Assembly (NCBI GenBank): GCA_016183235.1
Contig: JACPFA010000014.1
Location: 62,001-126,000 of the forward strand
Direction of reading: 5' to 3'
DNA length: 64,000 bases
Origin: Deltaproteobacteria bacterium
GTDB taxonomy: Bacteria; UBA10199; DSSB01; JACPFA01
Below are positions 15,178 through 23,016 of the stretch, piece by piece. A model generated the notes under the pieces. The model did not search any database. It saw only the letters and a list, made by a program, of their open reading frames with translations, and had not been told where the DNA came from. Positions within the stretch are counted from its first letter, which is position 1. Each line of letters starts with the position of its first letter. The position numbers and the translations under genes are program-made.

Positions 15178-15495
15178 CTAATAACCCTCGGGTTCTTCAC
15201 CCACTTGGGCCTTTTTGCCCTCTCCGCCTTGGCCTTTATTTGATTGAATGGCATTATCATAGGCATCGAGGACTGTCTTTTCTAAAGTGGCCCTAAAGTC
15301 ATTATTTAAGGGGTGGGCAATATCTTTAAAAGTGCCATCTTTCCGCTTTTTGGAGGGCATGGCCACAAACAAACCCGCATTACCACTAATAACCTTAAGA
15401 TCCCGAACTACAAAACAATCGTCGAAAGTAATCGTAGCATAGGCCTTCAAACGATCTTCATCGACAGGGAAGACTCTAACCTCGGTGATTTGCAT
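15178..15495 (-). CDS. spoVG: SpoVG family RNA/DNA-binding regulator
   Basis: The 105-residue product begins MQITEVRVFPVDEDRLKAYA and has FVVRDLKVISGNAGLFVAMP and KRKDGTFKDIAHPLN, the SpoVG core. SpoVG proteins bind nucleic acids and regulate gene expression in Firmicutes, Borrelia and delta-like groups; sporulation is not implied. Placement between ispE and prs is seen in several delta-type genomes. The C-terminal QGGEGKKAQVGEEPEGY tail is variable. Confidence 0.95.
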   Translation of the reverse strand: MQITEVRVFPVDEDRLKAYATITFDDCFVVRDLKVISGNAGLFVAMPSKKRKDGTFKDIAHPLNNDFRATLEKTVLDAYDNAIQSNKGQGGEGKKAQVGEEPEGY

Positions 15496-15525
15496 ATTGA
15501 CTCCATCGGTTGTATTCTATTTAGT

Positions 15526-16389
15526 TCAAGCAGCTAAATTCTCTGCTTTAAAAATCTTCCACTCCTCACCATGCACCGAGATGAGCTTGTCGTAAGCTGC
15601 TTCTCGTTTGACCTTATCTGCATAAATAGCAAAGACCGTAGGCCCACTCCCGGTCATTTGGCTCCCCATGGCGCCTAGTTTCATCAGGGCGATTTTGATT
15701 TCATTAACCACAGGGTAACGCCGGGTGGTCACCTTTTCTAAATCGTTATGCATGAGTTTTACCACATCCCGCTTGGTTTTAAAGATACTGGGGATTTTAA
15801 CAGAACCAGGTCTGACGGCCTCGGTTGATTCAATAATAAAATTTTTATAAACCCATTCGGTTGAAACCGGCAGATTGGGATTAACCAAAATCATAAATAA
15901 TTTCGGCATGGAACGAATGCGCTTTAATTCGTGGCCAATGCCTTCAGCCACAGCCGGCCCATCGAGTAAGAAAAACGGCACATCGGCACCTAATTTAGTG
16001 CCTATTTTCATGAGTTTTTCACGAGAAAGCTTAAGCTTAAGTAAGGTATTAACCCCTTTTAAAATAGCTGCCGCATTAGAAGAACCGCCCCCTAATCCAC
16101 TGGAAATTGGAATATTTTTAGTAATGTGGATCTGCACCCCAATATTTCGGCTGGAATAAGCCAAAATTTCTTTGGCGGCCTGATAAACAATATTGCGTTC
16201 GTCTAAAGGGAGATCGGGGTTGTTGCAGGTAAGTTCAATCCCCTTTTCTAATAGAGAAATCTCTAATTCGTCGGCGAAGGAGACCCGCTCCATGATGCTG
16301 CGCAAGTCGTGGAAGCCATCTTTCCTCTTATTAAGAATATCAAGCCGAAGATTAACCTTACCAGGGGACAAAACTTTTATTTTCTGCAT
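15526..16389 (-). CDS. ispE: 4-diphosphocytidyl-2-C-methyl-D-erythritol kinase
   Basis: The product of about 287 residues is a GHMP kinase. It begins IKVLSPGKVNLRLDILNKR, has the ATP loop NIPISSGLGGGSSNAAAILK and the GTKLGADVPFFLLDGPAVAEG motif, and ends in GSQMTGSGPTVFAIY. It phosphorylates CDP-methylerythritol in the MEP isoprenoid pathway. The ATG at 16389 is preferred over the GTG at 16395 because AAGGGG is then 5 bases away. It heads the minus-strand block running to dnaB and beyond. Confidence 0.96.
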   Translation of the reverse strand: MQKIKVLSPGKVNLRLDILNKRKDGFHDLRSIMERVSFADELEISLLEKGIELTCNNPDLPLDERNIVYQAAKEILAYSSRNIGVQIHITKNIPISSGLGGGSSNAAAILKGVNTLLKLKLSREKLMKIGTKLGADVPFFLLDGPAVAEGIGHELKRIRSMPKLFMILVNPNLPVSTEWVYKNFIIESTEAVRPGSVKIPSIFKTKRDVVKLMHNDLEKVTTRRYPVVNEIKIALMKLGAMGSQMTGSGPTVFAIYADKVKREAAYDKLISVHGEEWKIFKAENLAA

Positions 16390-16397
16390 GGCCACCC

Positions 16398-16426
16398 CTT
16401 ATATAGTTTTCGAAAATGGCTGTCAA
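16398..16426 (-). promoter_or_regulatory. Sigma70-type promoter of the ispE block
   Basis: On the minus strand TTGACA (16426-16421) and TATAAG (16403-16398) are separated by exactly 17 bases. The predicted start of transcription, around 16391, is only about two bases before the ATG at 16389. The message would then be almost leaderless and the AAGGGG signal would lie outside it. Confidence 0.6.
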
Positions 16427-16479
16427 TACGGAGTTTACCGTTGCTTTTTTAAAGTGTGGGTGTTACCCCCCAAAGACAA

Positions 16480-17547
16480 ATGAATCTAGAAGCAAATGCA
16501 CAAAAAACCATTAAAAACCGAGGGAAGCTGGCGCAACTGATTCGCCTCAAAGAGGGTTTTGTGCCCAGCGTTGATGGCACCAAAATTTACTACAAATCAA
16601 TGGGCTGGGGGCTGCCGATTATTTGCAACAATGGCATGGGGGTTTCTACTTTTTTTTGGAAATATTTAGAAAATCATTTCAAACATCAATTTCAAGTCAT
16701 CACCTGGGATTACCGTGGGCACGGGCTTTCCGAGCTGCCTCATAAAAGCAAACCCCTCTCGGTTTTATCTTTGGTCGAAGATTGCAAGGCTGTAGTCGAT
16801 GCATTGGATGTGAAAAAAGCACTGTTCATTGGGCACAGCATTGGCCTGCAAGTGCTTTTGGAATTTTATCATCATTACCCTGAATATGTCGCAGGAATCG
16901 TGAGCTGTATGGGCACCATGGGCCGACCCATGGATAGTTTTTATAATTCACCCTTAAGCGTTTATATTTTCGAAGCCGCAACTTTAATTGGCAGTCTTTT
17001 CCCTAAACAAGGTGCCAAGTTAACTTCGATTTTGCTCAAAAACCCCTTTTGGTTCGAAATCGGTGGGCTTTTAAAGATGGTCAATACGGGGATGGCACCT
17101 AAAAAAGAAGTACAAAAATATATTGACCACATCACCAGTTTAGACCCTGAATTTTTTACCAAACTCACCAAAAGCATCCAATCGCATACCGCAGAATATA
17201 TTTTAAAAAAACTACGTGTTCCTACACTTATTGTGGGTGGAGAAGAAGATTATTTTACCCCGGTATGGATTGCAAAAAAGATGCATCGGATTATTCAAGA
17301 AAGCGAACTCTTCGTTATCAAAAAGGGCTCTCATGCTGCCTTGGTGGAACAACCTGAGCTTATAAATTTGAGGATTGAAAAATTCTTGAAGGAGAAGGTG
17401 TTGCCTTATTTACAAGCCTTAGAAGTTCCGGAAGAGGCCCCAAAAGTTAGCAAGGCTAAATCCAATTCTAAATCAAAATCCCGAAAATCAAAGCTCAATA
17501 AAAAAGAGTTTGTTGAAGCAGAGGCTAAATTGAGTTTGGTGTCTTAG
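16480..17547 (+). CDS. Alpha/beta hydrolase
   Basis: The 355-residue product (ATG at 16480; a GTG at 16456 is an alternative). The strand-turn VDGTKIYYKSMGWGLPIICN is followed by the nucleophile elbow FIGHSIGLQ, a late Asp in the VGGEEDYFTP turn, and a catalytic His in KKGSHAALVEQPE. The lid region (about residues 150-240) has long hydrophobic helices. The substrate cannot be told; esterase or lipid-hydrolase activity is plausible. The last 45 residues are Lys/Ser-rich (SKAKSNSKSKSRKSK), an unusual basic tail. It is divergent from ispE and convergent with the metalloprotease gene. Confidence 0.85.
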   Translation: MNLEANAQKTIKNRGKLAQLIRLKEGFVPSVDGTKIYYKSMGWGLPIICNNGMGVSTFFWKYLENHFKHQFQVITWDYRGHGLSELPHKSKPLSVLSLVEDCKAVVDALDVKKALFIGHSIGLQVLLEFYHHYPEYVAGIVSCMGTMGRPMDSFYNSPLSVYIFEAATLIGSLFPKQGAKLTSILLKNPFWFEIGGLLKMVNTGMAPKKEVQKYIDHITSLDPEFFTKLTKSIQSHTAEYILKKLRVPTLIVGGEEDYFTPVWIAKKMHRIIQESELFVIKKGSHAALVEQPELINLRIEKFLKEKVLPYLQALEVPEEAPKVSKAKSNSKSKSRKSKLNKKEFVEAEAKLSLVS

Positions 17548-17573
17548 TTTGTCAATTAAATTAACGATGAGTG

Positions 17574-19034
17574 TCAGAATCCAACCAAACGATAACGAAG
17601 TAAGTCCAGTCTTTGTGAAGACGGGGTATTATCAGTCATGGCTAAACGAATGGCATCAACAATAGGATCATAATGTCTTGTGGCCTGAAGATTTCTTAGT
17701 TTTTGTGAATCTGCAAGTGCGATTTCGAAAAGGACTGCCCAAAATTCATGCTCATTTTTGACAGAATACGAATTTGGAAACCATCCAGAGTCTACTAGGC
17801 GTTTTTGCAAACCATCCTCCCCAACAGATTCTGTAGAATAATGATAGTCGGGTGCAAGTATAAGCTCTCTCTCTTCATCTGTAAAATTACAGGCCTTGGC
17901 TGCTTGAGAAAGGTATTGTTGCCATAAATACTTCATTTCTTCCATAAAGGGTTCCCCAAACAGATCAATCATAACACAATGACCTATTTCATGCATGACT
18001 GTAGACCCACTAGATCCGCTGAGGTATATTCTCCACTCCGAATCAATATACTGGCCATCTGTGCCCTCTATTAATAAAGGAAAATTTTCTTTAATATAAC
18101 GGCTTTCTGAATTAGGGGTTTGAGTTGTAAGCGTAATCATTCTTCCATCTGGCAATTCCCAATGGGTGCCACTGAATCGCTCCCGAAAAAGACGAAGATC
18201 ATCACGTGTCCTCGGATAATTCATCGTATGAAAACTGAGATGGTTTGAAAGTTGAATCAATATACTTTCTGGTAGTCGTTCCAGAGCGGTTGCAATTTCT
18301 TGAAGTAATCCAAAATTCGCGTGCGATTCATGTGGATCAGTAATTACCTCAAATGGATGGCCCCTTATTGTAATAATCCAGCCATGTGATGTTGGTCTTA
18401 GTTTTCTTTGATTCTCTGCTGGAGTTTTGCATTTCTGAACCTTATCTTCTCCAAAAAAACACTCGGTTTCGGATAATGTTTTCCAATTTTTTGTTTTATA
18501 GAATTTATGAGGTCGATATTCTTTTCTTCCAGAAACCATCATGGCAGACCCACCAAAGAGACTACTCGCAATTACTTTTTCATTAGGATCACCTAATCCA
18601 ACTTCCATAAAAAACGAAGCCGATACTTCTGATGAAAATACCATTCTACCCTCTTCTTCCAAGATAGGTTGATGATTCTCAAAATGGGTTACAAATTTTT
18701 CCCATGCATGGGCACCTTCTTCTACAAGACGGCCCTCTTCAACAATTTCACCTCTAGAAAATTCCATCCAGGATGTTTGGCGCAATTTACCGTTGTTATT
18801 TCCTAGCTTGTAAATAAAGTCTTCTCCCGAGAGCGCTTTCTGAACGACTCTATAAAATGTATCAAAATCCCCCTTTACCGTTATGCCCGTTGGAGTGAAA
18901 ATATAGACTTTTTCCCAGTTCGACGGAGTAACGCCGGTTTCTCCTACAAACATAGTCTCTGTATTTCTCGGATCATAAAGGTGAAACCCTAACCGGGCTA
19001 AATCATTAAATGGAATGCTGTTGATCTCAGCCAT
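17574..19034 (-). CDS. Putative HEIGH zinc metalloprotease
   Basis: The 486-residue soluble protein has no signal peptide. The zincin motif MHEIGHCVMIDLFG has His 348 and His 352 flanking Glu 349. About 80 residues later NEHEFWAVLFEIALA provides a likely third ligand Glu (near residue 430). That spacing and the EFWAVLFE helix resemble the lethal-factor-like (ATLF) and related gluzincins. The N-terminal 320 residues are not recognised. It could be a cytoplasmic protease, or an effector exported by another route. Upstream lies a CGTATAC/GTATACG inverted repeat (19097-19115). Confidence 0.65.
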   Translation of the reverse strand: MAEINSIPFNDLARLGFHLYDPRNTETMFVGETGVTPSNWEKVYIFTPTGITVKGDFDTFYRVVQKALSGEDFIYKLGNNNGKLRQTSWMEFSRGEIVEEGRLVEEGAHAWEKFVTHFENHQPILEEEGRMVFSSEVSASFFMEVGLGDPNEKVIASSLFGGSAMMVSGRKEYRPHKFYKTKNWKTLSETECFFGEDKVQKCKTPAENQRKLRPTSHGWIITIRGHPFEVITDPHESHANFGLLQEIATALERLPESILIQLSNHLSFHTMNYPRTRDDLRLFRERFSGTHWELPDGRMITLTTQTPNSESRYIKENFPLLIEGTDGQYIDSEWRIYLSGSSGSTVMHEIGHCVMIDLFGEPFMEEMKYLWQQYLSQAAKACNFTDEERELILAPDYHYSTESVGEDGLQKRLVDSGWFPNSYSVKNEHEFWAVLFEIALADSQKLRNLQATRHYDPIVDAIRLAMTDNTPSSQRLDLLRYRLVGF

Positions 19035-19096
19035 ATTTTACTTATCGGAACCAGCAACTATATGAATTGCAAAAAAAGATAGGGGTTAGTACAAAA

Positions 19097-19115
19097 CGTA
19101 TACGATCTGTATACG
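19097..19115. promoter_or_regulatory. Inverted repeat upstream of metalloprotease gene
   Basis: CGTATAC (19097-19103) and GTATACG (19109-19115) are perfect inverted arms with a 5-base centre, 63 bp before the start codon of the metalloprotease. The form is that of a dimeric regulator site. Confidence 0.4.
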
Positions 19116-19161
19116 AAACAAAAAATGGTACATTCAACAACAGGATGCGCTAGTCAGACTA

Positions 19162-20340
19162 CTATACTAAGCCAGTTAAAAATTGGCTTGCGGGCATGAC
19201 ACGAATTCCTTTTTTTTCGTAGTCTTGATTTTCATCGGTAGTAACCTGGTAAACTTGAGGGATATTAAGACGCTTTTTGAAATAATAAAGTGAAGAGGCA
19301 ATTTGAGTGTCATGATTTTTTACCTCCACTGCAAACCAAGGCTGTCGATCGATGGTAATCAAAAAATCAAGTTCTTTTCCTGTTGAATCTCTCAAAAAAT
19401 GAAGCTCTGCTTTGTAACCTTCTACATCTACAAGGTAGTGACAGAATTTAAGTAGATGGCTAGCAACCATATTTTCAAGTTTGGCACCTTCATTTTTGAT
19501 TGAAGACCAATCCCACAAATACAACTTTTTTTCTTTTTTGACAGCTGCCACTTTCCGAGTTTGGTAAGGCGGAATGCGAAAGCAGTAATAAAATTGTTCA
19601 AACACATCAAACCAGTGGGCCACCGTTCTAAAATTGACCCCCAGATCTTCTGCTAAAGAATTGATGGAAAGGATAGAAGCAATTTTCGAAGGAAGCAGAT
19701 CAGCAAGGAGAGCCAAGTTACCAACATCTTGGATAACCGTAAGATCACGGATATCTTCTTTTAAAAGACGCTCAATTTTTTCTTGTTGCCATCTCCTCCA
19801 ATGTCGATCATTCTGTTTAACAAAAGGTTCCGGAAATCCGCCATAACGAAGCAGCATTTTAAAATCAGAAATCCAATGCCCAGAACGAAACTGAAGGGGT
19901 TGAAAGGGATTGGTTTGTAATTTTAAGGCATGAATTTCTGCAAGTGAGAAGGGATGGAGCCGGTAAGAATGATAGCGACCTTGAAGGGAATCTCCGCCAC
20001 GACGGTAAAGATCGAGCCTTGCACTACCGGTAAGGAGAAATTTAAATCTCCCTTTTAAAGTATCATATTCACCCTTCAGCCAGGTTTTCCATTTTTTATA
20101 TTTATGAAATTCATCTAACACAATAAGGTTCGATTTCGGAGCCCACTGGCCCTTAAGCGCAGCATTGCGTTGCCCAAGTTTATCCCAATTATAGTACTGC
20201 CCAGGAATGTTATGAAGTAGGGTCTCTGCTAAAGTAGTTTTCCCCACTTGGCGAGGCCCCCCCAAAAACACCATCTTTTCTTGGAGATCTTCTATAATAA
20301 AAGGAAATAAGTAGCGTGTTTCAGAGCCAAAAGAGGGCAT
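19162..20340 (-). CDS. AAA_14/DUF4143 ATPase
   Basis: The 392-residue product has Walker A FLGGPRQVGKTTLAETLL (residues 26-43), Walker B NLIVLDEFHKYKKW, and TGSARLDLYRRGGDSLQGRY, the usual AAA_14 pattern. The C-terminal DUF4143 part (from about residue 205) ends in a PD-(D/E)xK-like stretch with TGKELDFLITIDRQPWFAVE and VKNHD, which suggests a nuclease fold. Family members are scattered by transfer; the role is unknown, with defence or toxin-like functions proposed. A perfect 13-bp inverted repeat touches its start codon. Confidence 0.85.
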   Translation of the reverse strand: MPSFGSETRYLFPFIIEDLQEKMVFLGGPRQVGKTTLAETLLHNIPGQYYNWDKLGQRNAALKGQWAPKSNLIVLDEFHKYKKWKTWLKGEYDTLKGRFKFLLTGSARLDLYRRGGDSLQGRYHSYRLHPFSLAEIHALKLQTNPFQPLQFRSGHWISDFKMLLRYGGFPEPFVKQNDRHWRRWQQEKIERLLKEDIRDLTVIQDVGNLALLADLLPSKIASILSINSLAEDLGVNFRTVAHWFDVFEQFYYCFRIPPYQTRKVAAVKKEKKLYLWDWSSIKNEGAKLENMVASHLLKFCHYLVDVEGYKAELHFLRDSTGKELDFLITIDRQPWFAVEVKNHDTQIASSLYYFKKRLNIPQVYQVTTDENQDYEKKGIRVMPASQFLTGLV

Positions 20341-20370
20341 AAGTAAATTGTATATAAATACAATTTACTT
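20341..20370. promoter_or_regulatory. Perfect inverted repeat at ATPase start codon
   Basis: AAGTAAATTGTAT (20341-20353) and ATACAATTTACTT (20358-20370) are perfect arms with a 4-base loop. The repeat begins at the base next to the ATPase start codon. It covers the place of the ribosome-binding site, so it is either an operator or an RNA hairpin that blocks or marks translation start. Confidence 0.6.
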
Positions 20371-20444
20371 GCAAGTATTTTGTTGATATCTACGCAACGC
20401 CTCAGTCTTAGGGAAAGAGTATTCGGGATTGTTGGAGTTACCAT

Positions 20445-22973
20445 TTATAGTTTTTTTAATTGGAGCTGTTTTGCTTTGTCTAAACTCACTTCAATCTTAT
20501 CTCCCTCTTTAAATTCTCCCTCCAAAATTTTTAACGCCAGGGGATCTTGCAAATAGCGTTGGATAGTGCGTTTTAAGGGCCTGGCCCCATAATTGGGGTC
20601 ATAACCTTCTTGGGCAAAAAATTCTTTTACCTGGTCTTCTACTTTAATGCTCAATTTTTTAGTAGTTAACAGCTTGGCTAAACGCGCAAGTTGAATATCA
20701 ACAATGGAACGAATTTGTTTTTCATCGAGCGATTGATAAATGATGATTTCATCAATGCGATTCAAAAATTCTGGCTTAAAAGTAGTTTTAAGTGCCGTGG
20801 TAGCGACATTGCTGGTCATAATTAAAACCACATTGGTAAAATTGACGGCTCTGCCTTGCCCATCGGTTAAGCGGCCATCGTCTAAAATCTGCAAAAGAAT
20901 ATTAAACACATCGGGGTGAGCCTTTTCGATTTCATCGAAAAGTAGCACACAATAAGGCATGCGGCGCACGGCCTCGGTGAGTTGCCCACCTTCTTCATAA
21001 CCCACATAACCAGGCGGGGCGCCAATGAGCCGACTAACCGCGTGTTTTTCCATATATTCACTCATGTCGAGGCGCACGATGGCATGCTCGTTATCGAAAA
21101 GAAAATCGGCTAGAGTGCGAGCAGTTTCGGTTTTACCCACCCCGGTGGGGCCCAAAAACAAAAAGGACCCGATGGGGCGATTAGGGTCTTGCAAACCAGC
21201 GCGGCTGCGGCGTACGGCATTGGCCACTTTGGCCAAGGCTTCGTCTTGGCCTACCACGCGGCCGCTTAGATGTTTTTCCATATGGATGAGTTTTTGCATT
21301 TCACCCATCATCATTTTTGAAACCGGGATTTTGGTCCATTTAGAAACCACTTCGGCGATGTCTTCTTCTTCGACCTCTTCTTTCAACATCGACTTTTCTT
21401 TTTGTAAGACGGTGAGATTTTCATTAAATTTTTGGAGCTGTTTTTCTAGTTCAGGAATTTTACCGTATTTAAGCTCGGCGGCTAAATTAAGATCGGCTTT
21501 GCGCTCGGCTAGTTCAACCTGACCCCTTCCTTTTTCAATTTGTTCTTTCACCCGACGAATTTGCGTGATGGCCTCTTTTTCACTTTGCCATTGTGTTTTG
21601 AGGGTTTGATTTTTTTCACGCTGGTTGGCTAGGTCTTTTTCTAAATCGCTAAGTCGCGCTTTGGCCTCTTTACCCGATTCTTTTTTTAAAGCCTGCCGCT
21701 CTATTTCGAGCTGGCGAATTTTACGCTCGATCTCGTCAATTTCGGTGGGCAGGCTGTCGATTTCCATGCGAATCTTACTTGCCGCTTCATCAACCAGGTC
21801 AATCGCCTTGTCGGGCAAAAAACGATCGGAGATGTAACGATCGGAAAGCATGGCCGCAGCCACTAGAGCATCGTCTTTAATACGCACCCCATGATGAACT
21901 TCGTATTTCTCTTTTAAACCACGCAAAATGGCAATGGTATCAGCCACCGTAGGCTCACCCACCAAAGTGGGTTGAAACCTGCGCTCGAGGGCGGGGTCTT
22001 TTTCAATATGTTTACGATATTCATCTAAAGTGGTGGCACCAATGCAGCGTAATTCACCCCGCACCAGCATGGGTTTGAGCATGTTAGAAGCATCCATCGC
22101 ACCTTCGGCACTGCCGGCCCCTACTAAGGTATGCAGCTCATCGATAAACAAAATAATCTCGCCACCGGCAGATTTGATTTCTTTCAACAAGGCTTTAAGC
22201 CGATCTTCAAATTCACCCCGATACTTAGTGCCTGCCAATAAACCGGCCAAATCAAAAACCAGCAACCGCTTATTTTTCAAGGACTCGGGCACATCGCCAT
22301 GGGCAATGCGTTGGGCCAGACCCTCCACAATGGCGGTTTTGCCTACCCCAGGTTCGCCAATCAACACCGGATTGTTTTTAGTGCGCCGGGAGAGCACTTG
22401 CATGATGCGCCTGATTTCTTCATCTCGGCCAATCACCGGGTCTAATTTCCCAGCCTTAGCTTGAGCGGTGAGATCTTGAGTATATTTTTCTAGGCTTTGG
22501 TATTTCCCTTCGGGGGCTTGGTCGGTCACGCGATGACTCCCGCGAACTTCACTTAACACTTGTAATAATTTATTTTTGTTGAGGCCATGTTGCTGCAATA
22601 AGTTTGCACAAAAGGTGCCAGGTGTCTCTAAGATGGCTAAAAGAAAATGTTCAACGCTGACATATTCATCTTTGAGCTGACTTGCCTCAATTTCTGCCTG
22701 ATTCAATATTTTTTTTAAATGAGCAGAAAGATAATGATCACCCAGCCCTTGCACCTTAGGGAATTTAGCAATTTCTTTTAAAACACTGGCATGCAGGCTA
22801 GCCGGGCTAGCCCCAAACCTTTTTAATAAGGTAGGGCCCAAGCCCTCGTCATCGGCCAATAATACGGCAAGCAAGTGCTCGACCTGTAATTCTTGATTGC
22901 CATATTCCGTGGCCAATTTGGCCATGGCCTCCATGGCTTCTTGGGATTTTAAGGTAAAGCGGTCAAAGCGCAT
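20445..22973 (-). CDS. clpB: ClpB disaggregase
   Basis: The 842-residue product. It has an N-terminal double-repeat domain (residues 1-145), AAA1 with Walker [16 protein letters not shown] and ILFIDELH, a coiled-coil M domain (about 400-520), and AAA2 with [15 protein letters not shown] and [15 protein letters not shown]. It unfolds aggregates with DnaK. In AAA2 the sensor-1 segment [14 protein letters not shown] runs straight into [12 protein letters not shown]. ClpB proteins such as that of E. coli have about 29 residues between TSN and F(R/K)PEF; here there are nine. The gap of about 20 residues is in frame. All other motifs are normal. Confidence 0.97.
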   Translation of the reverse strand: MRFDRFTLKSQEAMEAMAKLATEYGNQELQVEHLLAVLLADDEGLGPTLLKRFGASPASLHASVLKEIAKFPKVQGLGDHYLSAHLKKILNQAEIEASQLKDEYVSVEHFLLAILETPGTFCANLLQQHGLNKNKLLQVLSEVRGSHRVTDQAPEGKYQSLEKYTQDLTAQAKAGKLDPVIGRDEEIRRIMQVLSRRTKNNPVLIGEPGVGKTAIVEGLAQRIAHGDVPESLKNKRLLVFDLAGLLAGTKYRGEFEDRLKALLKEIKSAGGEIILFIDELHTLVGAGSAEGAMDASNMLKPMLVRGELRCIGATTLDEYRKHIEKDPALERRFQPTLVGEPTVADTIAILRGLKEKYEVHHGVRIKDDALVAAAMLSDRYISDRFLPDKAIDLVDEAASKIRMEIDSLPTEIDEIERKIRQLEIERQALKKESGKEAKARLSDLEKDLANQREKNQTLKTQWQSEKEAITQIRRVKEQIEKGRGQVELAERKADLNLAAELKYGKIPELEKQLQKFNENLTVLQKEKSMLKEEVEEEDIAEVVSKWTKIPVSKMMMGEMQKLIHMEKHLSGRVVGQDEALAKVANAVRRSRAGLQDPNRPIGSFLFLGPTGVGKTETARTLADFLFDNEHAIVRLDMSEYMEKHAVSRLIGAPPGYVGYEEGGQLTEAVRRMPYCVLLFDEIEKAHPDVFNILLQILDDGRLTDGQGRAVNFTNVVLIMTSNVATTALKTTFKPEFLNRIDEIIIYQSLDEKQIRSIVDIQLARLAKLLTTKKLSIKVEDQVKEFFAQEGYDPNYGARPLKRTIQRYLQDPLALKILEGEFKEGDKIEVSLDKAKQLQLKKL

Positions 22974-23016
22974 ATATTTTCAAATGGGGATGATAAGGGG
23001 TGGAGTCAAGGTGATT

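Noticed and set aside
21025-21522. 165-residue frame antisense to clpB
   Set aside because: Shadow of the well-supported clpB gene; no domain and no ribosome signal.
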